Assembly: GCF_002953255.1 (NCBI RefSeq)
Contig: NZ_CP026498.1
Span: 7,819,939-7,883,938 of the forward strand
DNA from: Streptomyces sp. CB01881
GTDB lineage: Bacteria; Actinomycetota; Actinomycetes; Streptomycetales; Streptomycetaceae
Direction of reading: 5' to 3'
Length of the DNA: 64,000 nucleotides
Both the position numbers and the translations under genes were made by a program. The notes under the pieces were generated by a model. It searched no databases and was not told the DNA's origin. It saw only the letters and a list, made by a program, of their open reading frames with translations. Positions within the stretch are counted from its first letter, which is position 1, and each line of letters starts with the position of its first letter. Of this stretch, positions 21,284 through 30,400 are shown in pieces.

Positions 21284-21527
21284 GCCGTCCGCGGCCGGGC
21301 GGGCGGTCCCGGGCCGAGGGCGTGACCCCGCTGTTCACCGGGCGGCCCCCGGCCGCCGGCCGGGCCGGGCGCCGGTCCCGACCGGCACCGCCGGGCCGCG
21401 CCGCCCGGCGCGCACCCGGCGCGGGGGGCGCGGGCGGAGGCGAGCGCGTGATCACGGGCGCCGTCCCGGCGCTTATTCTTGGGGGCGCTGGAAGCTGTGC
21501 CGCTGGACGAACCGGAGAGTGCCACCC

Positions 21528-22037
21528 ATGCGCGTGTACGTGCCCACCACCCTGACCGGCCTGGCGGCGGCGCACCCGGGCGGCGCCCTGGAGCAGTCCG
21601 CGGCGTACGCGGTGACCCCCGCCCTGCGCGAGTGGTACGTCAGCGACGACCTTGAGGAGCTGGAGTACGCGGCGCTCAACCGGGCCGCCCAGTCCTCGCT
21701 GCGCCTGCTGGCCGCCGACCCGGACGCGCCGCGCCGCCGGGTGGTGGTGGCGCTGGACGTCGCCGACTCCGCGGTCGAGCCGTTCCCCGGCGACGAGTAC
21801 CAGGACCAGGCCTCGCTGGGCCGCGTGGTGCTGGCCGGCCCGGTGCGGCTGGCGAAGGCGGCCGCGGTGCACGCGGACGTGGCCGACCAGGAGGTGGTCA
21901 CGGACGTCGAGGCGGCGGTGGCCGCGGTCCGGGCGGCCGACGCGGGCGACCAGGACGCCCAGTTCACCGTGGACGGCGCGGAGGACCACGACCTGCTCTG
22001 GTTCGCCACCCAGGAGATCCCCGCCCTGCTGGCCTGA
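21528..22037 (+). CDS. DUF6912 family protein
   Basis: 169 aa acidic protein beginning MRVYVPTTLTGLAAAH and containing REWYVSDDLEELEYAALNRAAQ, a conserved actinobacterial family of unknown function. No catalytic motif or membrane segment is visible. GGAG eleven bases before ATG 21528 selects this start over a GTG at 21519, which would lie only two bases from the same site. Confidence 0.8.
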   Translation: MRVYVPTTLTGLAAAHPGGALEQSAAYAVTPALREWYVSDDLEELEYAALNRAAQSSLRLLAADPDAPRRRVVVALDVADSAVEPFPGDEYQDQASLGRVVLAGPVRLAKAAAVHADVADQEVVTDVEAAVAAVRAADAGDQDAQFTVDGAEDHDLLWFATQEIPALLA

Positions 22038-22108
22038 GCCGCCGGGCGCCGCGCGCCGGCGCCCGTCCTGCGTGAGCCCCGTCCTACCGGCCTGTCGGTG
22101 GCCGGGGT

Positions 22109-22114
22109 TACCGT
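22109..22114 (+). promoter_or_regulatory. Candidate -10 box of a leaderless HAD gene
   Basis: TACCGT ends seven bases before the GTG of the HAD hydrolase gene. That is the distance expected if transcription begins at the start codon. No ribosome binding site is present. Confidence 0.4.
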
Positions 22115-22121
22115 TCCCTGC

Positions 22122-22778
22122 GTGCGCACTCATATCGTCTGGGACTGGAACGGCACGCTCTTCCACGACATGGAGGCGGTGCTCGGAGCGAGCAACGCCG
22201 CGTTCGCGACCGTCGGCATCGCGCCGATGACCTTGGAGGAGTACCGGGCGCAGTACGAGATCCCGATCCCCCGCTTCTACCAGCGCCTGCTCGGCCGGAT
22301 GCCCTCCGAGGCCGAGTGGCTGCTGCTGGACGACGCCTTCCACGACCACTACCGGGAGCTGAGCGCGGCCTGCGGCCTGACCGACGGGGCCGTGGAGCTG
22401 CTGACCGGCTGGGAGGCGGCCGGGCACAGCCAGTCCCTGCTGTCGATGTACGACCACGAGAAGCTGCTGCCGGTGGTCGACGCCTTCGGTCTGACCCGCC
22501 ACTTCCTCCGGGTGGACGGCCGCAGCGGCCCGTCCGGCGGCCAGAAGGCGGAGCACCTGACCCGGCACCTGGTCGCGCTCGGCGAGCACGTGGACCCGGC
22601 CCGTACGGTGCTGATCGGCGACGCCGCGGACGACGCGCTGGCGGCGCTGAACGCGGGGGCGCACGCGGTGCTGTACACCGGCGGCTCGCACAGCCGGGAG
22701 AAGCTGGAGCCGGTCGGCGTCCCGGTGGTGGACAGCCTGGCGGAGGCGGTCGAGCTGGCCGGGCGCCTGGCGGGCTGA
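22122..22778 (+). CDS. HAD-superfamily hydrolase
   Basis: 218 aa. Motif I is WDWNGTLF: nucleophile D8 is present, but the usual second aspartate (general acid) is N10. The C-terminal motif IGDAADDALAALNAG supplies the metal-binding acids, and an alpha-helical cap lies between. The fold resembles phosphoglycolate-phosphatase-like enzymes; the D-to-N change leaves the reaction uncertain. GTG at 22122 is preferred because family similarity starts at once; an in-frame GTG at 22098 is possible. Confidence 0.85.
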   Translation: MRTHIVWDWNGTLFHDMEAVLGASNAAFATVGIAPMTLEEYRAQYEIPIPRFYQRLLGRMPSEAEWLLLDDAFHDHYRELSAACGLTDGAVELLTGWEAAGHSQSLLSMYDHEKLLPVVDAFGLTRHFLRVDGRSGPSGGQKAEHLTRHLVALGEHVDPARTVLIGDAADDALAALNAGAHAVLYTGGSHSREKLEPVGVPVVDSLAEAVELAGRLAG

Positions 22779-22957
22779 GGCACCCGACCGCCGCGGGCGG
22801 CCGACGGCCGGCAGGCGGGCCCCCCGGACCGCCCCGGGCGTGGCGTGAACCACGTCCGCCGGTGGCGTGTCTGAACGGGCGAACCGGCCTCCCGCTGGTC
22901 AGTCTGGATTGACACCGGGCCGCCGTGGGCCGGGTCACCAGGACGAGCGGAGCCGCC

Positions 22958-24589
22958 ATGCCCATCGACGCAGTCACCCAGGTCCCGGTCCCGGGCAACG
23001 AGCCGGTGCACGGCTACGCGCCCGGCAGTCCGGAGCGGGCCCGGCTGGTGCGCCGGCTGGACGAGCTGGCCGCGGAGCAGGTCCCGCTGCCGATGACCAT
23101 CGGCGGTGAGCAGCGCTTCGGCGGCGGCGAGCGGATCGACGTCGTCCAGCCGCACCACCACGCCGCCAAGCTCGGTGTCCTCGGCAACGCCACCCGGGAG
23201 GACGCCCGGGCGGCGGTGGACGCGGCACTGGCGGCCGGGCGGGAGTGGCGTTCGCTCTCCTTCGACGACCGCGCGGCGGTCTTCCTGCGCGCCGCCGACC
23301 TGCTCGCCGGGCCGTGGCGGGAGACGCTCAACGCGGCCACCATGCTGGGCCAGTCCAAGACGGCGCAGCAGGCCGAGATCGACTCCGCCTGCGAGCTGAT
23401 CGACTTCTGGCGGTTCAACGTGCATTTCGCCCGCCGGATCCTGGCCGAGCAGCCGGTCTCCTCGCCCGGGGTGTGGAACCGGACCGACCACCGCCCGCTG
23501 GAGGGCTTCGTCTACGCGGTCACCCCGTTCAACTTCACCGCGATCGCCGGCAACCTGCCGACCGCGCCCGCGCTGATGGGCAACACCGTGGTCTGGAAGC
23601 CGGCGCCGACCCAGACGCTGGCCGCCCACCACCTGATGCGGCTGCTGGAGGCGGCCGGCCTGCCGCCCGGGGTGATCAACCTGGTGACCGGCGACGGCCG
23701 GCAGCTCTCCGCGGTGGCGCTGGCCGACCCCGCCCTGGCCGGGCTGCACTTCACCGGCTCGACCGCCACCTTCCAGTCCCTCTGGCAGACCATCGGCGCC
23801 AACATCGGCGGCTACCGGACGTACCCGCGGATCGTCGGCGAGACCGGCGGCAAGGACTTCCTGCTGGCCCACCGCTCGGCCGACCCGGAGATCCTGAAGA
23901 CCGCGCTGATCCGCGGCGCCTTCGAGTACCAGGGCCAGAAGTGCTCGGCGCTCTCCCGTGCCTACCTGCCGCGCAGCCTCTGGCAGAGGATCAAGGACGA
24001 CTTCCTGGCCGAGGTGGACGCGCTGGCCGTCGGCGACGTCACCGACCTCTCCAACTTCATGGGCGCGCTGATCGACCGGCGCGCCTTCGAGAAGAACCGG
24101 GACGCGATCGAGCGGGCCAAGGCCGACCCGACGGTGGAGCTGGTGGCCGGCGGCCAGTACGACGACGCGATCGGCTGGTTCGTCCGCCCGACCGTGCTGG
24201 TCTCCTCGGACCACCGCAACGAGATGTTCCGGACCGAGTACTTCGGACCGATCCTGGCCGTGCACGTCTACGAGGACGCCCGCTGGGAGGACGTGCTGGG
24301 CCGGGTCGACTCCGGCGCGCCGTACGGGCTGACCGGCGCGGTGATCGCGCAGGACCGTTACGCCATCGCCCGCGCGGTGGAGGAGCTGCGCTTCGCGGCG
24401 GGCAACTTCTACATCAACGACAAGCCGACCGGCGCGGTGGTCGGCCAGCAGCCGTTCGGCGGCGGCCGGGCGTCGGGCACCAACGACAAGGCGGGCGCCG
24501 CGCAGAACCTGCTGCGCTGGACCTCGGCCCGGTCGATCAAGGAGACCTTCGTCCCGCCGACCGCCTACGGCCATCCGCACATGGGCTGA
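22958..24589 (+). CDS. pruA: 1-pyrroline-5-carboxylate dehydrogenase
   Basis: 543 aa aldehyde dehydrogenase of the P5CDH type. The signature AVTPFNFTAIAGNL, catalytic Glu in ETGGKDF, catalytic Cys in YQGQKCSALSR and late motif PFGGGRASGTNDKAG are all present. It oxidises glutamate-gamma-semialdehyde to glutamate with NAD+, the second step of proline catabolism. The first-step enzyme, proline dehydrogenase, is not in the window. The large NAD-glutamate dehydrogenase downstream would carry the product on to 2-oxoglutarate. Confidence 0.95.
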   Translation: MPIDAVTQVPVPGNEPVHGYAPGSPERARLVRRLDELAAEQVPLPMTIGGEQRFGGGERIDVVQPHHHAAKLGVLGNATREDARAAVDAALAAGREWRSLSFDDRAAVFLRAADLLAGPWRETLNAATMLGQSKTAQQAEIDSACELIDFWRFNVHFARRILAEQPVSSPGVWNRTDHRPLEGFVYAVTPFNFTAIAGNLPTAPALMGNTVVWKPAPTQTLAAHHLMRLLEAAGLPPGVINLVTGDGRQLSAVALADPALAGLHFTGSTATFQSLWQTIGANIGGYRTYPRIVGETGGKDFLLAHRSADPEILKTALIRGAFEYQGQKCSALSRAYLPRSLWQRIKDDFLAEVDALAVGDVTDLSNFMGALIDRRAFEKNRDAIERAKADPTVELVAGGQYDDAIGWFVRPTVLVSSDHRNEMFRTEYFGPILAVHVYEDARWEDVLGRVDSGAPYGLTGAVIAQDRYAIARAVEELRFAAGNFYINDKPTGAVVGQQPFGGGRASGTNDKAGAAQNLLRWTSARSIKETFVPPTAYGHPHMG

Positions 24590-24653
24590 GCGTGAACGCC
24601 ACCCGGCCCTGGGTGAACACGTTCCGGCTGATGGCGAACATGACCGGCCGGTT

Positions 24654-24668
24654 TGGACATGGTGTCCA
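24654..24668. promoter_or_regulatory. Inverted repeat upstream of the gdh promoter
   Basis: TGGACA-TGG-TGTCCA is a perfect 6-bp palindrome centred about 52 bases upstream of the probable gdh -35 box. It has the size of a dimeric regulator site; the protein is unknown. Confidence 0.4.
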
Positions 24669-24709
24669 GGACGGAGGGATCTTCCTACAGGATTGTGCCT
24701 CCCTGTCCC

Positions 24710-24738
24710 CTGACACCTTCAAATCCGCCCGTTAGGCT
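24710..24738 (+). promoter_or_regulatory. Promoter of NAD-glutamate dehydrogenase
   Basis: CTGACA (24710-24715), a 17-base spacer and TAGGCT (24733-24738) form a good SigA/HrdB-like promoter. It predicts a leader of about 170 bases before the ATG at 24916. The region 24590-24915 holds no gene. Confidence 0.6.
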
Positions 24739-24915
24739 GGCTGGCGTCGTCGGGTGCTGCAGGCCGAACGTCTCGTCCTACCCGCTGCAGAGGTGTTTCA
24801 TGCGTGCCATGAAGGCCTTTCAGTCGGTCGGTGCGGCAGGATTGCGGTGGACCCGGCGGTGCACATCCACACACCACCGAGTCACGCAACGGCGCGCGAC
24901 AGGAGCCAAGAAGTC

Positions 24916-27900
24916 ATGCAGACCAAGCTGGACGCAGCCAAGGCCGAACTGCTCACGAAGGCAGCAGCAGCCGCTGAGAACAGCCAGGTGGGGGGAGCGG
25001 CGCCGGGTGAGGGGCTGAGCAACGGCGCTCTGACCGCGTACCTGCACCACTACTACCTCCACACCGCGGCCGAGGACCTGGTCGACCGCGACCCGGTCGA
25101 CGTGTACGGCGCGGCCGCCTCGCACTACCGGCTCGGGCTCAAGCGCCCGCAGGGCACCGCCGAGGTGCGGGTGCACACCCCCTCGGTCGAGGAGAACGGC
25201 TGGTCCTGCGGCCACACCGTGGTCGAGGTCGTCACCGACGACATGTCCTTCCTGGTCGACTCGGTCACCAACGAGCTGTCCCGCCAGGACCGCGGCATCC
25301 ACATCGTGATCCACCCCCAGCTGGTCGTCCGCCGTGACATCACCGGCAAGCTGCTGGAGATCCTGGACATCGACGCCTGCGCCCGCAGCCAGGCCGCCGG
25401 CGCCGAGTGGCCCGCCGACGCCGTGGTCGAGTCGTGGATGCACATCGAGATCGACCGCGAGACCGACCGCGAGGACCTCCGCTCGATCGAGACCAACCTG
25501 CGCCGCGTGCTCGGCGACGTCCGCGAGGTCGTCGAGGACTGGTCGAAGATGCGCGACTCCGCGCTCCGGCTCGCCGACGAGCTCGCCGAGGAGCCCCCGG
25601 CCCACCTGCCCGAGCAGGAGGTCGGCGAGGCCTGGGAGCTGATGCGCTGGCTCGCCGACGACCACTTCACGTTCCTCGGCTACCGCGAGTACGACCTGGT
25701 CGAGCACGAGGGCGAGGAGGTCCTGAAGGCCGTCGCCGGCACCGGCCTGGGCATCCTGCGCTCCGACCCGCTCAGCCACGACGACGACCACCACCCGGTC
25801 AGCGAGGCCTTCGGCCGGCTCTCCGCGCCGGTGCGCGCCAAGGCGCACGAGAAGAAGCTGCTCGTCCTCACCAAGGCCAACAGCCGCGCCACCGTGCACC
25901 GCCCGGCCTACCTCGACTACGTCGGCGTGAAGAAGTTCGACGCCAACGGCGAGGTCGTCGGCGAGCGCCGCTTCCTCGGCCTCTTCTCGGCCGCCGCCTA
26001 CACCGAGTCGGTCAGCCGCATCCCCGTCGTCCGCCGCAAGGTCCAGGACGTCATCGCCAGCTCCGGCTTCTCCACCGAGAGCCACGACGGCCGCGACCTG
26101 CTGCAGATCCTGGAGACCTTCCCCCGGGACGAGATCTTCCAGACCCCGGCCGCCGAGCTGCTCCAGATCGCCACCAGCGTGCTCTACCTGCAGGAGCGCC
26201 GCCGGCTGCGGCTGTTCCTGCGCCAGGACGAGTACGGGCGCTACTTCTCCGCGCTGGTCTACCTGCCGCGCGACCGCTACACCACCCGCATCCGGCTGCG
26301 CCTGATGGACATCCTGATGCAGGAGCTCAACGGCGCCTCGATCGACTACACGGTCTGGTCGACGGAGTCCGTGCTGACCCGTCTGCACTTCGTCGTCCGG
26401 GTCACCCCCGGCAGCGAGCTGCCGCACCTGACCGACGCCGAGATCGAGCGGATCGAGGGCAAGCTCGCCGAGGCCGCCCGGTTCTGGATGGACGGCTTCA
26501 ACGACCAGCTGCACCTGGAGCTGGGCGAGGAGCGGGCCGCCGAGCTGTCCCGCAAGTACGCCAACGCCTTCCCGGACGGCTACCGCGCCGACTTCACCGC
26601 GCGCACCGCCGTCGCCGACCTCAAGCAGATCGAGTCGCTGCACGGCGAGGGCGACTTCCGCCTCAACCTGTACCAGCCGGTCGGCGCGGGCGACGACGAG
26701 CGCCGCTTCAAGATCTACCGGGTCGGCGGCCCGATCTCGCTCACCGAGGTCCTGCCGGTCCTCCAGCGCCTGGGCGTCGAGGTGCTCGACGAGCACCCGT
26801 ACGCGCTGACCCGCTCGGACCAGAGCACGGCCTGGGTGTACGACTTCGGCCTGCGGCTGCGCGAGGCCGTCGAGCTGACCGACGAGGCGCGCGACCGCTT
26901 CCAGGAGACCTTCGCCGCCACCTGGACCGGCCTGGCCGAGAACGACGGCTTCAACGAGCTGGTGCTGACCGCCGGGCTGACCTGGCGCCAGGCGATGATG
27001 CTGCGCGCGTACGCCAAGTACCTGCGCCAGGCGGGCTCCACGTTCTCCCAGGACTACATGGAGGACGCGCTCCGCAACAACACCCACACCACCCGTCTGC
27101 TGGTCAACCTCTTCGAGGCCCGGCTGAGCCCCAGCCACCAGCAGGGCTCCGCCGAGCTGACCGAAGGCATCGTGGAGGAGCTGTCCGGCGCGCTGGACGA
27201 GGTCGTCTCGCTGGACGAGGACCGCATCCTGCGTTCCTTCCTGCACCTCATCAAGGCCACCCTGCGGACCAACTTCTTCCAGCACGACGGCTCGGGCGCG
27301 TGGCACTCCTACGTGTCGATGAAGTTCGACCCGAAGGCCATCCCGGACCTGCCGGCCCCGCGCCCGGCGTTCGAGATCTGGGTCTACTCGCCGCAGGTCG
27401 AGGGCGTGCACCTGCGCTTCGGCAAGGTCGCCCGCGGTGGCCTGCGCTGGTCCGACCGGCGTGAGGACTTCCGCACCGAGATCCTCGGCCTGGTCAAGGC
27501 GCAGATGGTGAAGAACACCGTCATCGTGCCGGTCGGCGCCAAGGGCGGCTTCGTCGCCAAGCAGCTGCCGGACCCGTCGGTGGACCGGGACGCCTGGCTG
27601 GCCGAGGGCATCTCGTCCTACAAGACGTTCATCTCGGCGCTGCTGGACATCACCGACAACCTGGTCGGCGGCGCGGTCGTCCACCCGGCCGACGTGGTCC
27701 GCCACGACGAGGACGACACCTACCTGGTCGTCGCCGCCGACAAGGGCACCGCGACCTTCTCCGACATCGCCAACGGCGTCGCCGAGTCGTACGGCTTCTG
27801 GCTGGGCGACGCGTTCGCCTCCGGCGGCTCGGCCGGCTACGACCACAAGGGCATGGGCATCACCGCCCGCGGTGCCTGGGAGTCGGTCAAGCGCAACTTC

Positions 27901-29862
27901 CGCGAGCTGGGCCACGACACCCAGACCGAGGACTTCACCGTCGTCGGCATCGGCGACATGTCCGGTGACGTCTTCGGCAACGGCATGCTGCTCAGCGAGC
28001 ACATCCGCCTGGTCGCCGCCTTCGACCACCGGCACATCTTCCTCGACCCCAACCCGGACGCGGCCGCCTCGTACGCCGAGCGCCGCCGCCTCTTCGACCT
28101 GCCGCGCAGCTCGTGGGACGACTACGACAAGTCGCTGATCTCGGCGGGCGGCGGCGTCTTCCCGCGCAGCGCCAAGTCGATCCAGCTCAGCCCGCAGGTC
28201 CGGGCCGCGCTCGGCATCGAGGACGCCCGGCTCACCCCGGCCGAGCTGATGAAGGCCGTCCTCCAGGCGCCCGTCGACCTGTTCTGGAACGGCGGCATCG
28301 GCACCTACATCAAGGCCTCGGCCGAGACCAACGCCGAGGTCGGCGACAAGGCCAACGACGCCATCCGCGTCAACGGCGAGCAGGTCCGGGCCCGGGTCAT
28401 CGGCGAGGGCGGGAACCTCGGCTGCACCCAGCTCGGCCGCATCGAGTACGCGGCCACCGGCGGCCTGCAGGGCGCCGGCGGCTGGATCAACACCGACGCC
28501 ATCGACAACTCGGCCGGCGTGGACACCTCGGACCACGAGGTGAACATCAAGATCCTGCTCAACCAGGTCGTCGGCGACGGCGACATGACGGTCAAGCAGC
28601 GCAACGCCCTGCTGGCGGAGATGACCGACGAGGTCGGCCACCTGGTGCTGCGCAACAACTACGCGCAGAACGTGGTGCTGGCCAACGCGGTCGCCCAGGC
28701 GACCAGCATGGTCAACGTCCACTCCCGGATGATCAACCGGCTGGAGCGGGACGGCCAGCTCGACCGGGCGCTGGAGTTCCTGCCCGCCGAGCGGCAGATC
28801 CGCGAGCGCCAGCAGAACGGCCGGGGCCTCTCCCAGCCCGAGCTGTCGGTGCTGCTCGCCTACACCAAGATCACCCTGGCCGACGAGCTGCTCGCCACCG
28901 AGCTGCCGGACGACCCGTTCTTCCGCACCGCGCTGCACGAGTACTTCCCGAGCGCGCTGCGGGCGAAGTTCGCCGAGGCGATCGACAGCCACGCGCTGCG
29001 CCGCGAGATCGTCACCACGCTGATCGTCAACGACACGATCAACCGTGGTGGCTGCACCTTCGCCTTCCGGCTGAAGGAGGAGACCGGCGCCACGTACGAG
29101 GAGATCGCCCGGACGCACACCGCCGCGCGGGCCGTCTTCGGCCTGGAGGAGATCTGGTCCGAGATCGAGGCCCTGGACAACCAGGTCCCCGCCCGTGCCC
29201 AGACCAAGATGCGGCTGCACTCGCGCCGGCTCGTCGAGCGCGCCACCCGGTGGATGCTCAACAACCGCCGCCAGCCGCTCGACATCGCCGGCACCATCGA
29301 GTTCTTCCACGACCGGGTCAACCAGGTCTGGGGCTCGCTGCCCAAGCCGCTGCGCGGTGAGGACCTGGCCTGGTTCGAGTCGGTCTACAACGAGCTGGCC
29401 GGCGCCGGCGTCCCGGAGGCCCTGGCCAACCGGATCGCGGGTCTCTCCTCGACCTTCCCGACCCTGGACATCACCGAGGTCGCGGACCGGTCCGGCAAGG
29501 ACGTCGCCGAGGTCGCCGAGCTGTACTACGACCTCGCCGACCGCCTCCAGATCACCCACCTGCTCGACCGCATCATCGAGCTGCCCCGTACCGACCGCTG
29601 GTCGTCGATGGCCCGCGCCGCCATCCGCGAGGACCTCTTCGCGGCCCACGCGGCCCTGACCGCCGACATCCTGGCCTGCGGCCCCGAGGGCGCCACCCCC
29701 GAGGAGCGGTACACCGCCTGGGCGGAGCTCAACGGGACGCTGCTGAACCGTGCCAAGAGCACGCTCGACGACATAAGGGGTTCGGACAACTACGAGCTGT
29801 CCAGCCTCTCGGTCGCGATGCGCGTCATCCGCACCCTGCTCCGCACGGGTTCGATGCGCTGA
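24916..29862 (+). CDS. gdh: NAD-specific glutamate dehydrogenase, large (~180 kDa) class
   Basis: 1648 aa, the size of the very large NAD-GDH class described first in Streptomyces. The N-terminal half carries ACT-like regulatory segments (THTVVEVVTDDMSFLVDSVTNEL). The central catalytic domain has the lysine in VPVGAKGGFV (K876) and the nucleotide-binding GIGDMSGDVFGNGM at about 1012-1025. The C-terminal part is helical. It deaminates glutamate to 2-oxoglutarate and ammonium. ATG at 24916 has AGGAG upstream and an N-terminus MQTKLDAAKAELL. It follows pruA, and a strong terminator follows it. Confidence 0.96.
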   Translation: MQTKLDAAKAELLTKAAAAAENSQVGGAAPGEGLSNGALTAYLHHYYLHTAAEDLVDRDPVDVYGAAASHYRLGLKRPQGTAEVRVHTPSVEENGWSCGHTVVEVVTDDMSFLVDSVTNELSRQDRGIHIVIHPQLVVRRDITGKLLEILDIDACARSQAAGAEWPADAVVESWMHIEIDRETDREDLRSIETNLRRVLGDVREVVEDWSKMRDSALRLADELAEEPPAHLPEQEVGEAWELMRWLADDHFTFLGYREYDLVEHEGEEVLKAVAGTGLGILRSDPLSHDDDHHPVSEAFGRLSAPVRAKAHEKKLLVLTKANSRATVHRPAYLDYVGVKKFDANGEVVGERRFLGLFSAAAYTESVSRIPVVRRKVQDVIASSGFSTESHDGRDLLQILETFPRDEIFQTPAAELLQIATSVLYLQERRRLRLFLRQDEYGRYFSALVYLPRDRYTTRIRLRLMDILMQELNGASIDYTVWSTESVLTRLHFVVRVTPGSELPHLTDAEIERIEGKLAEAARFWMDGFNDQLHLELGEERAAELSRKYANAFPDGYRADFTARTAVADLKQIESLHGEGDFRLNLYQPVGAGDDERRFKIYRVGGPISLTEVLPVLQRLGVEVLDEHPYALTRSDQSTAWVYDFGLRLREAVELTDEARDRFQETFAATWTGLAENDGFNELVLTAGLTWRQAMMLRAYAKYLRQAGSTFSQDYMEDALRNNTHTTRLLVNLFEARLSPSHQQGSAELTEGIVEELSGALDEVVSLDEDRILRSFLHLIKATLRTNFFQHDGSGAWHSYVSMKFDPKAIPDLPAPRPAFEIWVYSPQVEGVHLRFGKVARGGLRWSDRREDFRTEILGLVKAQMVKNTVIVPVGAKGGFVAKQLPDPSVDRDAWLAEGISSYKTFISALLDITDNLVGGAVVHPADVVRHDEDDTYLVVAADKGTATFSDIANGVAESYGFWLGDAFASGGSAGYDHKGMGITARGAWESVKRNFRELGHDTQTEDFTVVGIGDMSGDVFGNGMLLSEHIRLVAAFDHRHIFLDPNPDAAASYAERRRLFDLPRSSWDDYDKSLISAGGGVFPRSAKSIQLSPQVRAALGIEDARLTPAELMKAVLQAPVDLFWNGGIGTYIKASAETNAEVGDKANDAIRVNGEQVRARVIGEGGNLGCTQLGRIEYAATGGLQGAGGWINTDAIDNSAGVDTSDHEVNIKILLNQVVGDGDMTVKQRNALLAEMTDEVGHLVLRNNYAQNVVLANAVAQATSMVNVHSRMINRLERDGQLDRALEFLPAERQIRERQQNGRGLSQPELSVLLAYTKITLADELLATELPDDPFFRTALHEYFPSALRAKFAEAIDSHALRREIVTTLIVNDTINRGGCTFAFRLKEETGATYEEIARTHTAARAVFGLEEIWSEIEALDNQVPARAQTKMRLHSRRLVERATRWMLNNRRQPLDIAGTIEFFHDRVNQVWGSLPKPLRGEDLAWFESVYNELAGAGVPEALANRIAGLSSTFPTLDITEVADRSGKDVAEVAELYYDLADRLQITHLLDRIIELPRTDRWSSMARAAIREDLFAAHAALTADILACGPEGATPEERYTAWAELNGTLLNRAKSTLDDIRGSDNYELSSLSVAMRVIRTLLRTGSMR

Positions 29863-29887
29863 CGGCCGGGAACCCGGGCAGCCCGAG

Positions 29888-29921
29888 CGGCGGGGTCGCG
29901 TCTTCGGACGCGGCCCCGCCG
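29888..29921 (+). terminator. gdh terminator with C(UUCG)G loop
   Basis: A 15-bp stem with one T-G pair (29888-29902 with 29907-29921) is capped by TTCG closed by a C-G pair, an exceptionally stable tetraloop. It lies 25 bases after the gdh stop. Confidence 0.85.
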
Positions 29922-29936
29922 TCGTCGTGTCCGGGC

Positions 29937-30043
29937 CCGGAAGGGCCGGGGCGGGGTCCGGAAGGGCCGGACCGGGGGCCGGAAGGGCAGATCGGGGCCC
30001 CCGGAAGGGCCGGACCGGGGTCCGGAAAGGCAAGCCGGGCCCC
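29937..30043 (+). repeat. 21-bp-period minisatellite, five copies
   Basis: The core CCGGAAGG or CCGGAAAGG recurs at 29937, 29958, 29979, 30001 and 30022, with intervals of 21, 21, 22 and 21 bases. Copies vary slightly. It lies in the 538-base gene-free region between the gdh terminator and cvnA, and no credible reading frame uses it. Confidence 0.75.
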
Positions 30044-30214
30044 CGGGGGGCCGGTTCGCGGGCGGAGAGTGACGGCGCGATCACTCCGTGTACGGGTCGT
30101 TTCATGGCCTGCGTGTGAGGGATGGGTTAACGCTGCGTCAAAACGTCCGGTATTTCCGCGTCGAGGTGTCGGCGGGTGGCGGAGTTTCGCCCCAACTGCC
30201 CTGTTTGACAACTG

Positions 30215-30243
30215 TTCTGACATGCCAAGAGTTGCAGTAGGCT
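30215..30243 (+). promoter_or_regulatory. Candidate promoter of the conservon operon
   Basis: TTCTGA (30215-30220), 17 bases and TAGGCT (30238-30243) stand in an unusually AT-rich patch of the gap. The -10 is identical to that of the gdh promoter. A perfect TTGACA at 30205-30210 is nearby, but 27 bases separate it from TAGGCT. Confidence 0.4.
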
Positions 30244-30400
30244 AACCCCGCGATAGGCGCCGCCGCAGGTCCCGTGCCGGAAGAGCTCCACCGATGTGCT
30301 GGAACGACAGGTGTCTTTCGGAGGGGCGCAGGCCGCCAGTCCTCATCGCGCGGGACGGCCCGGACCTGCTCCTGACGCGATGCCACCTGAAGAGAGTTTC

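Noticed and set aside
24820..30105. A 1761-codon open frame antisense to the glutamate dehydrogenase gene
   Set aside because: It mirrors the coding frame in high-GC DNA, has long His/Leu/Gly-rich nonsense stretches and no domain, whereas the plus strand encodes full-length NAD-GDH.
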